A stretch of DNA of 64,000 bases from CAYZTY01 sp964444665 (GCA_964444665.1 CAYUIE010000015.1:12591-76590); one strand, 5' to 3'; counted from the first letter of the stretch, positions 8,237 through 18,445 are shown. The notes: generated from the sequence alone by a model not told the origin. Program-made: numbers and translations.

Positions 8237-10492
8237 ATGAAGTGGCCGGTCTCTATACTAATGATACTGGCTCTTTGCTGCAGCCAGACCGCCTGCGATA
8301 CAGAGCAGCAGCTTACTGAGCGGACGGGTGTAAACACCGAGATGTCTCTCAGCGGCCGGTTAAAAATTTACCGGGCGACGTTGCTGCAGGGGGCGGGTGA
8401 ACAGATTCGCATCGAGGCGGCAATAGAATTACTGCTGGACGAGGATAAACAGGCCAGGCTTATATTGCTTGATGCACTTGGCCAGCAGCAGAATCCTGCG
8501 GCACAGGCCGCGGTGTGCAAGGCGCTCAGTCAATCACGAAGCTGGCGCAAGTCGATAAAAAATAAGAAAGATTTTATCAAGCCGTTGTTTTCAATTCTCG
8601 GCAGCGAGTCAAAGAAAGAGTCCCAGCTTGCCGCTGAAGGCCTGTTAATTTTCGAATACAATCAGATTTCCAAGTACCTCGAGGATATGATATCCGATGC
8701 CGACAAGCCGTACCACGCAAAGCTTAGTACTATATACGCGTTGAGATTAAGGCCCGAAAGAGAGCCGATATTTGAGCTTATTAAATTACGGGACCATTCC
8801 GACCGGGGAATTGCAGCGATGGCGGAGAAGGAACTGCAGGAGTTGTTGGGAGTTCCGGTAGGTGCCGACGGACGAACCTGGGAGCAGATTCGCAAAGAGC
8901 TGCAGCGCAAGAGCCGATATGAATTTGTCAGAGACCGGCTTGTCCGGCAGGAAGCACAGGCCCGGAAGCTCAAAGCAGAGATGCAGCGCTGGCAGAAGCT
9001 TTATGTGACGGCAGTGGAGAAGCTTTATCAGGACCTTACGGATGAGAAAACCAGAGCGGAATTTCTGGTAGAGCATTTGGGCAGCGAGCAAGGCGAAGTG
9101 AAATTGTGGGCCGTAGATAAAGTTCGACAATGGCGACTCGGTGGAGCATTACCTTCGGAGGTTTTTGGGCCCAGTTTGCTTAGACTGATTAGCGACGGCG
9201 ATGAAAGGGTTCGACTGAAAACGGCGCAGCTTTTAGCCTTGATGGGCAATTTGAATTCGGCCGAGCAGCTGCTCAGACAACTTAAGGCCGAGGTGGAGGA
9301 GGATGTTGCAATAGAACAAATGGTGGCGCTTGGTGAGGCGTGCTACTACGCATTTTTACCTAACTCTGGTATTCAAGTTTCGCAAAGTGTGCGGATAGAG
9401 ACACTCGAATTAGCGGCCGGCTATTTATCGCAGGCTAAGCCGTCTGCCGGCGAGACGGGTGCCAGGAAGGCGGAAGTCGGTGCGATTGTTCTGGGTAAGA
9501 TGTTGCAGCAGGAAGGGGTCGAGAAGGAAAGGATAGTGAGGTATTTCGGTCTGCTTGCCGAACGATTTGAGGGGGCTTCGGAACCTTTACGCGGCCAGTT
9601 ACTCAATGTGATGGCCCGGCTTTGTAGTGACGGCGGCTATAGAAGCGATGCGGCGAAGCTTTTTGAGCCTGTGTTTCTGGCCGGCCTTAGAAGCCAGACC
9701 GGATTAGTGAAAGAAGCTGCAGTTACAGGACTTATCAGTATTGATAAGGTACGAGCTTTGGCATTCCTGACGGATAAACAAAAGGGACTAATCAATGATG
9801 AGAACCTTGTAGTTCAAAAGACGTTGATGGAATTGGCCGGTAGTGTGGGAGGTGATGAGCAGCTTGATTGGCTCTGCGAGAGACTCAGCATTAATGGCCA
9901 GCGTGCGCTGGCCTGGCAGGCAATGCGTCAGATATTCAAACGATGCGATGCTGAGGTGTTGTATGAGTTGATAAATAAGTTTTCCCAACAGGAGAGCAAA
10001 GGTTTGGTGCCGTCACCGGAAGAAATGGGTTACCTTCTGGAAATGGCGGAGCAAAAAGCGTCGGCAGAGAACAACGAGGTGATGCTTGAAGACCTGCGGT
10101 GGAAAATGGCCGACCATTACAGACAGACCGAACAATTCGATAAAGCAGCCAAGTATCTGGGTATGTTGCTTATTGAGGCAGAGGGAATTAAGCGGGAGAA
10201 TGCATTGGCATTGATTGTAGATGTGGAATTGCGGGCAGGATGGTTTACGGCAGTGGCAGAGTTGGTTGCCAATCGATTATTGGAGAAAGACCTTACAACG
10301 GATGATGTAGTAATGCAGAAGATTAGCCGATTTCTGGAAGTAGACACGGCCGAGCGTAAAGCATTATTGGGGATCCTGGAGAGTATAGAAACCAACCCGG
10401 AAAGGCCGATGTGGACTGCCGAGATGAAACAATGGCAAGCGAAATACGGTAGCTTAGTTGACATTAACGAGCCAAACAAAGTGGGGCGGTAA
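8237..10492 (+). CDS. HEAT-like repeat lipoprotein, hypothetical
   Basis: Starting at the ATG at 8237 the product is 751 residues with a lipoprotein signal: a basic-hydrophobic start (MKWPVSILMILAL) and Cys in SQTAC at residue 20. The frame extends upstream to a GTG at 8165, but a strong promoter covers that point, so the later start is preferred. The rest is almost all alpha-helical with repeated helix pairs rich in Ala, Leu and Glu, for example VRLKTAQLLALMG and VKLWAVDKV, as in HEAT/armadillo-like scaffolds. The C-terminal third has TPR-like helices. No catalytic motif is visible. A scaffold on the periplasmic face of a membrane is inferred. Confidence 0.7.
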   Translation: MKWPVSILMILALCCSQTACDTEQQLTERTGVNTEMSLSGRLKIYRATLLQGAGEQIRIEAAIELLLDEDKQARLILLDALGQQQNPAAQAAVCKALSQSRSWRKSIKNKKDFIKPLFSILGSESKKESQLAAEGLLIFEYNQISKYLEDMISDADKPYHAKLSTIYALRLRPEREPIFELIKLRDHSDRGIAAMAEKELQELLGVPVGADGRTWEQIRKELQRKSRYEFVRDRLVRQEAQARKLKAEMQRWQKLYVTAVEKLYQDLTDEKTRAEFLVEHLGSEQGEVKLWAVDKVRQWRLGGALPSEVFGPSLLRLISDGDERVRLKTAQLLALMGNLNSAEQLLRQLKAEVEEDVAIEQMVALGEACYYAFLPNSGIQVSQSVRIETLELAAGYLSQAKPSAGETGARKAEVGAIVLGKMLQQEGVEKERIVRYFGLLAERFEGASEPLRGQLLNVMARLCSDGGYRSDAAKLFEPVFLAGLRSQTGLVKEAAVTGLISIDKVRALAFLTDKQKGLINDENLVVQKTLMELAGSVGGDEQLDWLCERLSINGQRALAWQAMRQIFKRCDAEVLYELINKFSQQESKGLVPSPEEMGYLLEMAEQKASAENNEVMLEDLRWKMADHYRQTEQFDKAAKYLGMLLIEAEGIKRENALALIVDVELRAGWFTAVAELVANRLLEKDLTTDDVVMQKISRFLEVDTAERKALLGILESIETNPERPMWTAEMKQWQAKYGSLVDINEPNKVGR

Positions 10493-11244
10493 GGATTCTA
10501 TCGGTTTTTTAACGAATTTGGCAGCGTATCTAAATGTCTGGGGGTGCTGTGGTGTATGTAATCCATAAGTTAAGTTGATTATATTATTTATAGATAAGGC
10601 TCTCGAATGGGGTGATATGCCACATAAAAATGAGCGGGGAATTCTGCCCCAAAAACATAGTTGGGACATTTAGATTTTGTATATTTTGCCGAAAAAGATA
10701 CTTGACTTTGTAAATTTTTCTGATATAGCATATTTTATCGGAATAAGTAATTTAAGATGCACAAAGAAGGACAGGAAAGTTTGTTGCGTATGAGATGATG
10801 TTTTGTAATATCATCACGGGAGAGGAGGATTTAGTTAACCGCAAATTTTTCTTCGCATTCCTTATGAAATTGTAATTACTAAACAAACTTTAAAACTAAA
10901 GGATAACAGTGAGTATCTCTGTACTGTTGTAAGGAGTAACAGTGCAGTAAAGTAGATTATTAGGACAAAAGGACTTTTTCAAATCGAGGACAGAGCCGAC
11001 CGAGTTGGTCATTTTTTTCGTGCTAATTTTTATCTTTGCGGATTTGTAACCTGCGAATGACTACATTGTAATCTACACAGACCGAGAGGTCTGGGTGTTA
11101 GATATATTCTTGCTTGAGAAAAGTTTTGTTTTTTTAGGAGAACTGTTTAGGAGAACTAAAGTGGAGCATTGTTTAGGGGGACGAGTGTGAGGTATTACTT
11201 AGCATAATGTGTGTAGTAAGTAGTAATATTCAGGAGGAAGCAAA
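10493..11244. other. long intergenic leader, no gene seen
   Basis: This 750-base AT-rich gap has no convincing ORF. A possible promoter is TTGACT (10702-10707) with TATAGC at 10724-10729 (16-base spacer). A short perfect hairpin CAGACC-GAGA-GGTCTG lies at 11078-11093. The 12-base motif TTTAGGAGAACT occurs twice in tandem (11133-11144 and 11146-11157), with a degenerate third copy (TTTAGGGGGAC) near 11172. The gap may be the long untranslated leader of the 1422-residue protein. Confidence 0.45.
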
Positions 11245-14200
11245 ATGACGAGAAACTTAAAGGGAAGATGTAGTTCTCTATTATTTTATTTGTCTGTGCT
11301 GTTGATGTTTGGAGGTATACCGGCAATAGCGGCCACGCCGGTACAGATTGAAACGGCCATCCAGAACGGTATCAATTGGCTTATTCCTCAGCAGGACCCC
11401 TGCGGCTTCTGGGAAGATGATATGACGGGCAACAGGGGCGGAACCACAGGCTTTGCCGTTGTAAAACTCGAAGACCGGGCGATTGAGCAAGGTTACACTT
11501 CTCCGTTTGACCCTGCTTATTCTTATGCCGGGAATGTACAATCGGGCCTGAATTATATATTCAGCATTGCCACCATCATTCCTATTTCAATGCAGCCGGC
11601 CGGCAATCCTGATACCGATGGTGACGGCATCGGTGTGTTCATAGCCAGTGACGGACATCATCGAACGTATGAAACGGGGATTGCGATGATGGCCATCGCT
11701 GCCAGCAGGTCCCCTGCAAGGGTTGTTAATTATCCGGGCTCAGCGGTGGATGGCTGGACTTACAAACAGGTTTTGGAGGATATGGTTGATTACCTTGCCT
11801 TCGGGCAGAACGACATCGGCAACTCGCGCGGTGGCTGGATTTATCAGGAAAACACACAAGAAGTTTCAGACAATTCGAATTCAGGCTACGCTGTTCTCGG
11901 ATTGGGCTATGCCGAGTCGCCGGTTTATGGATTTGGCTGCACGATACCGGCGTTTGTGAAGAGTGAATTAAACATATGGATAGATTTTATTCAAAACGAC
12001 GTTAATGGGGACGCTATGGATGGAGGCTCCGGCTATATGGACCCCAACGATTGGGTTAATTGCCTTAAGACGGGCAACCTGATTTTTGAGATGACATTCT
12101 ACGGTGATTCCTCAGTTTTTGCGAGGGTGCGGGATGCCGTGGATTATCTCGAGCGAACATGGAACGACCCGATAAGAGATCCGGGATGGGGCAATCCGGC
12201 TTTTGGCGGCACCCCTGAATATCAGACGATGTATTGTATTATGAAGGGGCTGGAGTACGCTGGTATTAACACGATATTTGTAGGCGGCAGCCCAAACGAC
12301 TGGTACGGCGAATTTGCTGATGCTATTGTAAACACTCAGCAGATAGATGGTAATTGGCCCGGGGACATTTGGGGCGGCAGTCATCTGGCTACTGGGTGGG
12401 CCTTGCTAACCCTGGAAAAATCAACACCGGGGCAACCTAAGGACATTAAGAATCTGAAGTGGTCTCAGCCGCCTATCCCAATTGACCCGAATTCACCAAT
12501 GCCGACGTATTGTGGCTGGGACGAAATATCGTACAACAAGGATTACGAGGACCCGAATGGGGCTTGGAAAATAGTGGCGGATGATTTCTACTGCTTAGGC
12601 CCGATGCCGATAGATTCGATTCACTGGTGGGGTTCGCATTTCGATTGGGAAAATCCCGAACAGCCACCGCCACCCGAAAATCTTCCGACTGACTGGTGGA
12701 TAGGTTTTTGGAGTAATACCTACACAATCGGTGCCGGAACTAAGGCTGATGTGTTGTTCCTTACAGATACCACAGGAAGTATGTCCGGTTACCTTAATGA
12801 TTTCAAGACCGCCTTGGGCGGCGTCCTTACGGCCATCAACAACGCCGCGCCCGGTTTGAACATTAGGTATAGCGTTGCCGACTACAGGAACTACACTGAT
12901 GGCGGCAACTACCAGGCCTTCGGTGTGAATTTGATTCAACCGTTTACGTCTAATACTGCTCTTGTCCAGTTTGCGATTAACGGTATGGTCGCAGCGGGCG
13001 GCGCGGATTGGGCTGAAAGTCACCTGACGGGTATGGTTAACATATCGAGCAACTGGACTACTCCCGCAGGTCCCCTTGGTTTTAACGGTCGAACCGGTGC
13101 CAATAAGATTATTATCTGGGCTGGTGATGCGCACGGTCACATCTTGGGCGACGAGCCGGGCTCAAGTGGAAATCCACCGCTCGGTTATTACCAAACGCTC
13201 AATGCGACCATTAACGCATTAACTGCTCAGGGCATTATAGTGTTCGGCCTGAACGCAACCGATTGCAGCAGCGGAATAAATTTGCCTTATGGCGGCTTAT
13301 TCAATCAAACACCACAACATCAGCAGGCGGATGACATCACCTCTGCGACGGGCGGCACGCTTTTCTGCAGTGTTGGGTCAGGTGGCCCGAGCATCGAGGA
13401 TGCCATCGTTGATGCGGTGGTAAGCGCTAATGTCTATAGCAGTCCGGAAGTTTTGCTGCATTCTTTCAGATTGCCGACATCACGGGTTCAGGTTGCCCAG
13501 GTGGGTATGGATTACTACTATGGTTACTATCCTCAGGATGTTTGCTACCAGTATTATGTTGATTTGGAGCCTAATGAGATATTCTGGCAGGATAAGTATC
13601 GCGACGAGACTCTCAACGACATATTCTGGCTGAGTATTGTGGCACTTTATCCCGACCCGTGTGAGCCGCCGATTCATCCGTGGGGCTGGAAGACACGGCC
13701 GTGGAGCTGGGAAGATGACGCGGTACGCTTTAATGTCCCGTACGAGCCGCCAGTGGGTTCTGCGATTGACCCGTGCACTGTCGAGCCGATTAAAGACCCT
13801 TACTTTGACGAAAGCTTTGATGTGGCCTTTGAACTTGATACCGACCCGAACTGGGTTAAATGGGAGCAGCCGTTTACGGACATTCGCGACTGGCCTCACT
13901 ATGAGGATGAGGTTTCTATGGCCTTTGAAGGCGAGGAGCCTTCAACCAAGTACGATCAGTATCCGGACTTAGACTACACGGGAATGGACGTCCTGGCCGG
14001 TCCGTTGTCGGTTGACGCCAACGCCCAAACTGTATACGAGAAATTCCTTGCGGACGATTTCCTGTGCGAAATGACGGGACCTATCACGGATATTCATCTC
14101 TGGGGCTCGTATAACGAGGATATGAAATTTCCGGATATGAATGATATGCCGTGGTTCAGTTTGGTTATCTATGAGAATCTTCCACCTGATATGAACTATC

Positions 14201-15513
14201 CCTATAGCAGACCCGGCGCGGTTGTGTGGGATGCGTATATACAACCGAGCGTTGAGATGGTGTTTGCAACCGCTCAGGAATCTTTCTATGACCCCAATCC
14301 TGACCAGATAATCGGGATGGACTGGACGGTTTGGCGGTACGATTTCGATATCGAACCTGCTGATGCATTTGTCCAGCAAGAAGGCAACATCTACTGGCTT
14401 GGGGTGCATCACACGTTTGACCTAAACGGTGATGGCATCGTAAACCTGGTGGATGTACTTTTGCTCAGAAGTACCTGGCCGGGGGCGTTTGGCTGGAAGA
14501 CCTCGCTGGAGCACTTCGAGGATGATGCTGTATGGACAGATGTTATGACCTTTCCGGGTGACCCGCATGTTGTACCTTCGGGTGAGATATGGAACGAGCT
14601 GCGTTACCCGCTTGGGCACCAATTTGATGGGAACAGCATCGATTTGGCATTCGAAATCACAACGACAGCAGTCGAGGAAGAGATTATCGTAGCCGATGAC
14701 TGGCGCTGTGAGGTAAATACACCTGTGATAGCAATTGCGTGGTGGGGCTCGTATCTTGGCTACGGCTTCGAGGCATGTGCAGACCCGTGTTTAGCATCGT
14801 GGATGACGCTGCCAGTTAGTCCGGATTACTTCCGTTTGGGTATCTGGACCGATATGCCGGCCGATCCCTGTGCCCCACAATCATACAGCCATCCGGATCA
14901 ACTGGTGTGGCAATATGATGCGAATAACTACACAGAAGTTCTTGTCGGCTATGATAAGCACCCGCATGGTGATGCGAATGATCCGAATGTGCCGAATGAG
15001 CCGAATGAGCCGGTCTTCCGTTATTCAGTGAGATTACCTGAAGACAAGTGGTTCATACAAGACGAGCCTAATGGTATCTACTGGTTAAGTGTCGTTGCTG
15101 TCTATGAAAGTCGTCAGCCCATCTATGATTGGGGCTGGACGAACCATAGTCATATGTTTATGGATAACGCTGTTTCGGGTCTGCCCGGTATGTGGTACCA
15201 GCTTTATGACCAGACCGAAAAAAGCGAGGATATGTCGTTTATATTGTTTACCTGGGGAGGACCGATTTGCTGGACCTGGCCGGGGCAGTGTCACGGTGAC
15301 TGCTATGGCAATGACCTGAAAGTTGACATCGATGATTTTTATCCCTTCAAAGACGCTTTCGGCTCCAGCTATGGCGATATCAATTATAATCCATGTGCTG
15401 ACTTTGACAGAGACGGCGATGTTGACATCGATGATTTCTACATATTTAAAGACTCCTTCATAGTCACAGATGTGCCTGGTGATTGTGTTCCGGGTGGTGA
15501 GTGGCCGCCTTAA
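11245..15513 (+). CDS. giant secreted modular protein: squalene-cyclase-like alpha domain, three beta-rich modules, inserted vWA domain, dockerin-like tail
   Basis: The 1422-residue product starts with a signal peptide (about residues 1-30, ending AIAA). Residues 30-390 contain repeats such as GINWL, GFAVVKL and GYAVLGLGYA, resembling prenyltransferase/squalene-cyclase alpha-toroids. A beta-rich module follows in three copies, at roughly residues 435-860, 930-1140 and 1145-1335, with landmarks ADDF/ADDW, WWGS, IGFWS/LGIWT, YWLS and GWKT. The first copy is split by a von Willebrand A domain (about 500-725) with MIDAS motif DTTGS at 508-512. The second copy is split by a dockerin-type loop (DLNGDGIVNLVDV, about 1060). 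The end carries two acidic loops with DIDDFY and FKD. AGGAGG precedes the ATG. It is probably a surface adhesion or matrix protein; that role is inferred. Confidence 0.75.
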   Translation: MTRNLKGRCSSLLFYLSVLLMFGGIPAIAATPVQIETAIQNGINWLIPQQDPCGFWEDDMTGNRGGTTGFAVVKLEDRAIEQGYTSPFDPAYSYAGNVQSGLNYIFSIATIIPISMQPAGNPDTDGDGIGVFIASDGHHRTYETGIAMMAIAASRSPARVVNYPGSAVDGWTYKQVLEDMVDYLAFGQNDIGNSRGGWIYQENTQEVSDNSNSGYAVLGLGYAESPVYGFGCTIPAFVKSELNIWIDFIQNDVNGDAMDGGSGYMDPNDWVNCLKTGNLIFEMTFYGDSSVFARVRDAVDYLERTWNDPIRDPGWGNPAFGGTPEYQTMYCIMKGLEYAGINTIFVGGSPNDWYGEFADAIVNTQQIDGNWPGDIWGGSHLATGWALLTLEKSTPGQPKDIKNLKWSQPPIPIDPNSPMPTYCGWDEISYNKDYEDPNGAWKIVADDFYCLGPMPIDSIHWWGSHFDWENPEQPPPPENLPTDWWIGFWSNTYTIGAGTKADVLFLTDTTGSMSGYLNDFKTALGGVLTAINNAAPGLNIRYSVADYRNYTDGGNYQAFGVNLIQPFTSNTALVQFAINGMVAAGGADWAESHLTGMVNISSNWTTPAGPLGFNGRTGANKIIIWAGDAHGHILGDEPGSSGNPPLGYYQTLNATINALTAQGIIVFGLNATDCSSGINLPYGGLFNQTPQHQQADDITSATGGTLFCSVGSGGPSIEDAIVDAVVSANVYSSPEVLLHSFRLPTSRVQVAQVGMDYYYGYYPQDVCYQYYVDLEPNEIFWQDKYRDETLNDIFWLSIVALYPDPCEPPIHPWGWKTRPWSWEDDAVRFNVPYEPPVGSAIDPCTVEPIKDPYFDESFDVAFELDTDPNWVKWEQPFTDIRDWPHYEDEVSMAFEGEEPSTKYDQYPDLDYTGMDVLAGPLSVDANAQTVYEKFLADDFLCEMTGPITDIHLWGSYNEDMKFPDMNDMPWFSLVIYENLPPDMNYPYSRPGAVVWDAYIQPSVEMVFATAQESFYDPNPDQIIGMDWTVWRYDFDIEPADAFVQQEGNIYWLGVHHTFDLNGDGIVNLVDVLLLRSTWPGAFGWKTSLEHFEDDAVWTDVMTFPGDPHVVPSGEIWNELRYPLGHQFDGNSIDLAFEITTTAVEEEIIVADDWRCEVNTPVIAIAWWGSYLGYGFEACADPCLASWMTLPVSPDYFRLGIWTDMPADPCAPQSYSHPDQLVWQYDANNYTEVLVGYDKHPHGDANDPNVPNEPNEPVFRYSVRLPEDKWFIQDEPNGIYWLSVVAVYESRQPIYDWGWTNHSHMFMDNAVSGLPGMWYQLYDQTEKSEDMSFILFTWGGPICWTWPGQCHGDCYGNDLKVDIDDFYPFKDAFGSSYGDINYNPCADFDRDGDVDIDDFYIFKDSFIVTDVPGDCVPGGEWPP

Positions 15514-15621
15514 ATAGGTAAAAGTGAATTATGTGTGAATTAGCCTATGAAGTGATGGCTGCAGAGGAGTTTTTAGTTAGTTGAGGGTCAGGGATATACC
15601 GGGCCCTTGAGATAATAAGGT

Positions 15622-15660
15622 ACCCCGCAGGTTACTAATGTCCTGCGGGGTCCTTTTATT
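15622..15660 (+). terminator. intrinsic terminator after the giant secreted protein
   Basis: ACCCCGCAGG (15622-15631) pairs perfectly with CCTGCGGGGT (15642-15651), followed by CCTTTTATT. It lies about 110 bases after the stop of the 1422-residue protein gene. Confidence 0.85.
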
Positions 15661-16079
15661 ATAAAATTTTATTTAGTAGATGTGGGACAAATTGATAATC
15701 TCAGGGCTGTGAAGTGTTATTTGTAAAAAAGCACCGGTCCTGATGAGTAGGTGTGAGGTTTTTGCGTCGAAATTCTCAAATTAGGACATTGTGGGAATAA
15801 TATTATTGGATTTTAGATAGATAATAGATTAGATAGGTATAAGAAAATTTTTTAATTTTTTTTGTTTTTGTATTTGAACTATTACAAACAAGAGTTTAAC
15901 ATAATGCGTTTGTTTTGGAGTGTTTCGATAGAGGGAATCCCTACACTTATTCTCTTCGATGTTCGTTGGATTGTTAGAATCTAATCGCTTTAGTTATAGT
16001 ATAGATAGTAATTTTTATATATCATTTGTTTTGTTGCAGCTTTATCTGTCTCTGGCGATTAATTAAAGATATTGGCTTT
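15661..16079. other. AT-rich intergenic region before the tRNA-Thr/tuf cluster
   Basis: This 420-base stretch is strongly AT-rich, including a poly-T tract near 15845-15870, and has no coding ORF. It presumably holds the promoter for the tRNA-Thr gene, but several TA-rich candidates exist and I cannot choose. It marks the boundary between the accessory left flank and the housekeeping block. Confidence 0.5.
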
Positions 16080-16152
<73 letters not shown>

Positions 16153-16289
16153 AAGTTGTAATTTGGCCGGGTCTCGATAAGTTCGGTAAGATGTGCGAAG
16201 TAGTGAGTCCTGGATGAGTTAGGAATTTACTTTGGGTCGTTCGCGGTAAGTTCTTGTTAAATACTATTTTCTTAATTGTTGGATTAAGG

Positions 16290-16319
16290 ATGACTGTGGA
16301 TGGCCTGAGTGTCTATAAT
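16290..16319 (+). promoter_or_regulatory. candidate tuf promoter
   Basis: ATGACT (16290-16295) and TATAAT (16314-16319) are separated by 18 bases. The start would fall near 16326, giving a leader of about 64 bases before tuf. The -10 is a perfect match and the -35 is only moderate. Confidence 0.4.
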
Positions 16320-16389
16320 AACAGGGCTTAGTGTTTCTGGAAAAAAGGAAAGAGTTAGTGCTAACGCCGTAATAGGAGGTTAATAACAG

Positions 16390-17604
16390 ATGGCTAAGGC
16401 AGTATTTGAGCGAACAAAACCACACGTGAATATCGGCACAATTGGTCATATTGACCATGGTAAGACGACGTTAACCGTTGCAATAATGATGCGTCTGGCT
16501 CAAACTCGGGGCAGTGGTAATATCAAGCGGTTTGAAGAGATAGATAATGCGCCGGAAGAAAAAGAGCGCGGTATTACTATAAATACTGCCCATGTTGAGT
16601 ACGAAACCGACAAGCGTCACTATGCCCATGTTGACTGTCCGGGTCACGCCGACTATGTTAAGAATATGATAACCGGTGCGGCCCAAATGGACGGAGCGAT
16701 TCTGGTCGTAGCCGCCAGCGACGGACCGATGCCCCAGACACGGGAGCATATCCTGCTTGCTCGTCAGGTCAATGTTCCGAAGATAGTCGTTTACCTGAAT
16801 AAGGTCGACCAGGTGGATGATCCTGAACTTTTGGAACTGGTGGAGCTTGAGCTGCGGGAATTACTCTCGAAGTATGAGTTTCCAGGCGATGAGATTCCCA
16901 TTATCAAAGGCTCAGCATTGAAGGCTATGGAGTCCGAAGGCAAGGACGATGAGATTTGCAAGAGTATTGACGAGCTTATGGATGCCGTGGATGATTACAT
17001 CCCGGTTCCGGAGCGTGATATTGATAAGCCGTTTCTTATGCCTGTGGAAGATGTTTTCAGCATTAAAGGGCGGGGAACGGTTGGTACCGGCAGAGTAGAT
17101 AGAGGTGTGGTGCGGGTTGGTGGTGAGATAGAGATAGTGGGGTTGGCGAAAGAGACACGCAAGACGGTTGTAACGGGGGTTGAGATGTTTAACAAGACGC
17201 TGGACGAAGGCAGAGCGGGAGACAATATCGGCATTCTGCTGCGCGGCGTTGAGAAGAAAGACCTGGAGCGTGGTCAGGTAATCGCAGCCCCCGGCACAAT
17301 AACTCCTCATACCAAGTTTGAAGCAGAGGTCTATGTTTTAGCCAAGGAGGAGGGTGGTCGTCATACACCGTTCTTTGCGGGTTACAGACCTCAATTCTAT
17401 TTCCGAACGACCGATGTTACAGGCAAAGTCGAGGGGATTAAGAGCCGAGAAGGAAAGCCTGCAGAGATGTGTATGCCGGGCGATAACATATCGATGGATG
17501 TCTCGATTATATCCCCAATTGCGATGGAAGAGGGACTCCGTTTCGCGATTCGTGAAGGCGGCCGAACAGTTGGCGCCGGCGTAGTAACGAAGGTCATTGA
17601 ATAA
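16390..17604 (+). CDS. tuf: translation elongation factor Tu
   Basis: This 404-residue GTPase delivers aminoacyl-tRNA to the ribosomal A site. The P-loop GHIDHGKT is at residues 19-26, with Ile where most EF-Tu have Val. The switch regions show RGITIN and DCPGHADYVKNMI, and the guanine-specificity motif reads NKVD. Domains 2 and 3 follow with GRGTVGTGRVDRG and FRTTDVTG. The length is normal to slightly long for bacterial EF-Tu. An AGGAGG motif lies 9 bases before the ATG. It lies at the head of the rpmG-secE-nusG-rpl-rpo cluster rather than after fusA, which is another common placement. Confidence 0.98.
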   Translation: MAKAVFERTKPHVNIGTIGHIDHGKTTLTVAIMMRLAQTRGSGNIKRFEEIDNAPEEKERGITINTAHVEYETDKRHYAHVDCPGHADYVKNMITGAAQMDGAILVVAASDGPMPQTREHILLARQVNVPKIVVYLNKVDQVDDPELLELVELELRELLSKYEFPGDEIPIIKGSALKAMESEGKDDEICKSIDELMDAVDDYIPVPERDIDKPFLMPVEDVFSIKGRGTVGTGRVDRGVVRVGGEIEIVGLAKETRKTVVTGVEMFNKTLDEGRAGDNIGILLRGVEKKDLERGQVIAAPGTITPHTKFEAEVYVLAKEEGGRHTPFFAGYRPQFYFRTTDVTGKVEGIKSREGKPAEMCMPGDNISMDVSIISPIAMEEGLRFAIREGGRTVGAGVVTKVIE

Positions 17605-17705
17605 ACCGATTTATACAAACGAGGATATCGTGATTTTCACGGCGACTCGGTGATGTTGGTTAGTATGGCCACAGTGGGGCCGAGTTTTGTTAGTAAAGGG
17701 CAGGT

Positions 17706-17873
17706 ATGGCAAAGGGCAGCAAAAGAGAATATGTCTGGCTTGAATGTACCAGTTGCCGGGAACGTAACTACCGCACCGAAGTAAACGTCTCTCAAGGGAC
17801 TCCAAAGCTGGAGTTGAAGAAGTTCTGTAGGAAAGAGCGTAAGCGAACGGTGCATAAAATCAGGCGTAAATAA
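17706..17873 (+). CDS. rpmG: 50S ribosomal protein L33
   Basis: This is a 55-residue protein, too short for a length-limited ORF scan. It starts MAKGSKREYVWLEC and has a CxxC pair (C14, C17), then C41 and H50, so it is a zinc-ribbon L33 with the second Cys pair reduced to one Cys and a His. The basic C-terminus and the KLELKKFC segment are typical of L33. The position between tuf and the tRNA-Trp/secE/nusG genes is the standard bacterial location. Confidence 0.95.
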   Translation: MAKGSKREYVWLECTSCRERNYRTEVNVSQGTPKLELKKFCRKERKRTVHKIRRK

Positions 17874-17884
17874 GATGAATATCC

Positions 17885-17958
<74 letters not shown>

Positions 17959-18019
17959 TGTGTTTTGAATTGGTGTTCTTCAAACGTTAGACGGTTTAAG
18001 TGAAGAGTATTTAATCATA

Positions 18020-18421
18020 ATGTTATTCGAAGTATATAAGAGAGGGCAAGGTTACTATACACGGCTTTTTACAGCACTGGGGTGTGGAGTGATTGCAGCT
18101 GTGGGTTGTTGGCGTCTTTATGAGAAATTAGGCGGTCTTGACACTGCTGCCAGTACAAGGATATGGATACAGACATTTGTGCCTGTGGGTTTGTTTGTTG
18201 TATTTGCGATTCTTGTTTTTCTGATGGTAAATAAGCCGAAGATAGCAAACTTTATGATAGCAGCAGAAGGCGAGATGAAAAAAGTAAGCTGGTCGAGCAA
18301 GAAAGAGATAGCTGCATCGACTTTTATTGTAATTGTGGTTGTTATAAGTATAGCATTATTATTGATGTTCACCGATATTTTTTTTCAGTTTTTTTTCAGG
18401 GCCATCCATCTGTTAGAGTAA
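18020..18421 (+). CDS. secE: preprotein translocase subunit SecE
   Basis: This 133-residue membrane protein is part of the SecYEG channel. The conserved SecE core is at residues about 85-130: an amphipathic segment with EMKKVSWSSKKEI followed by a hydrophobic helix. Two additional N-terminal membrane helices (about 17-33 and 50-70) give a three-helix form like that of Escherichia coli, unlike the short one-helix SecE of many bacteria. It lies between tRNA-Trp and nusG, which supports the call. The SecY partner is encoded at 43445-44800. Confidence 0.92.
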   Translation: MLFEVYKRGQGYYTRLFTALGCGVIAAVGCWRLYEKLGGLDTAASTRIWIQTFVPVGLFVVFAILVFLMVNKPKIANFMIAAEGEMKKVSWSSKKEIAASTFIVIVVVISIALLLMFTDIFFQFFFRAIHLLE

Positions 18422-18445
18422 ATTTTGGCGGGTTGTGTATTGATT

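Noticed and set aside
11723..11959. Overlapping ORFs of 60-180 codons in other frames of the giant secreted protein and of rpoB/rpoC
   Set aside because: They are shadows of the real frame, with no ribosome-binding sites and no family signatures.
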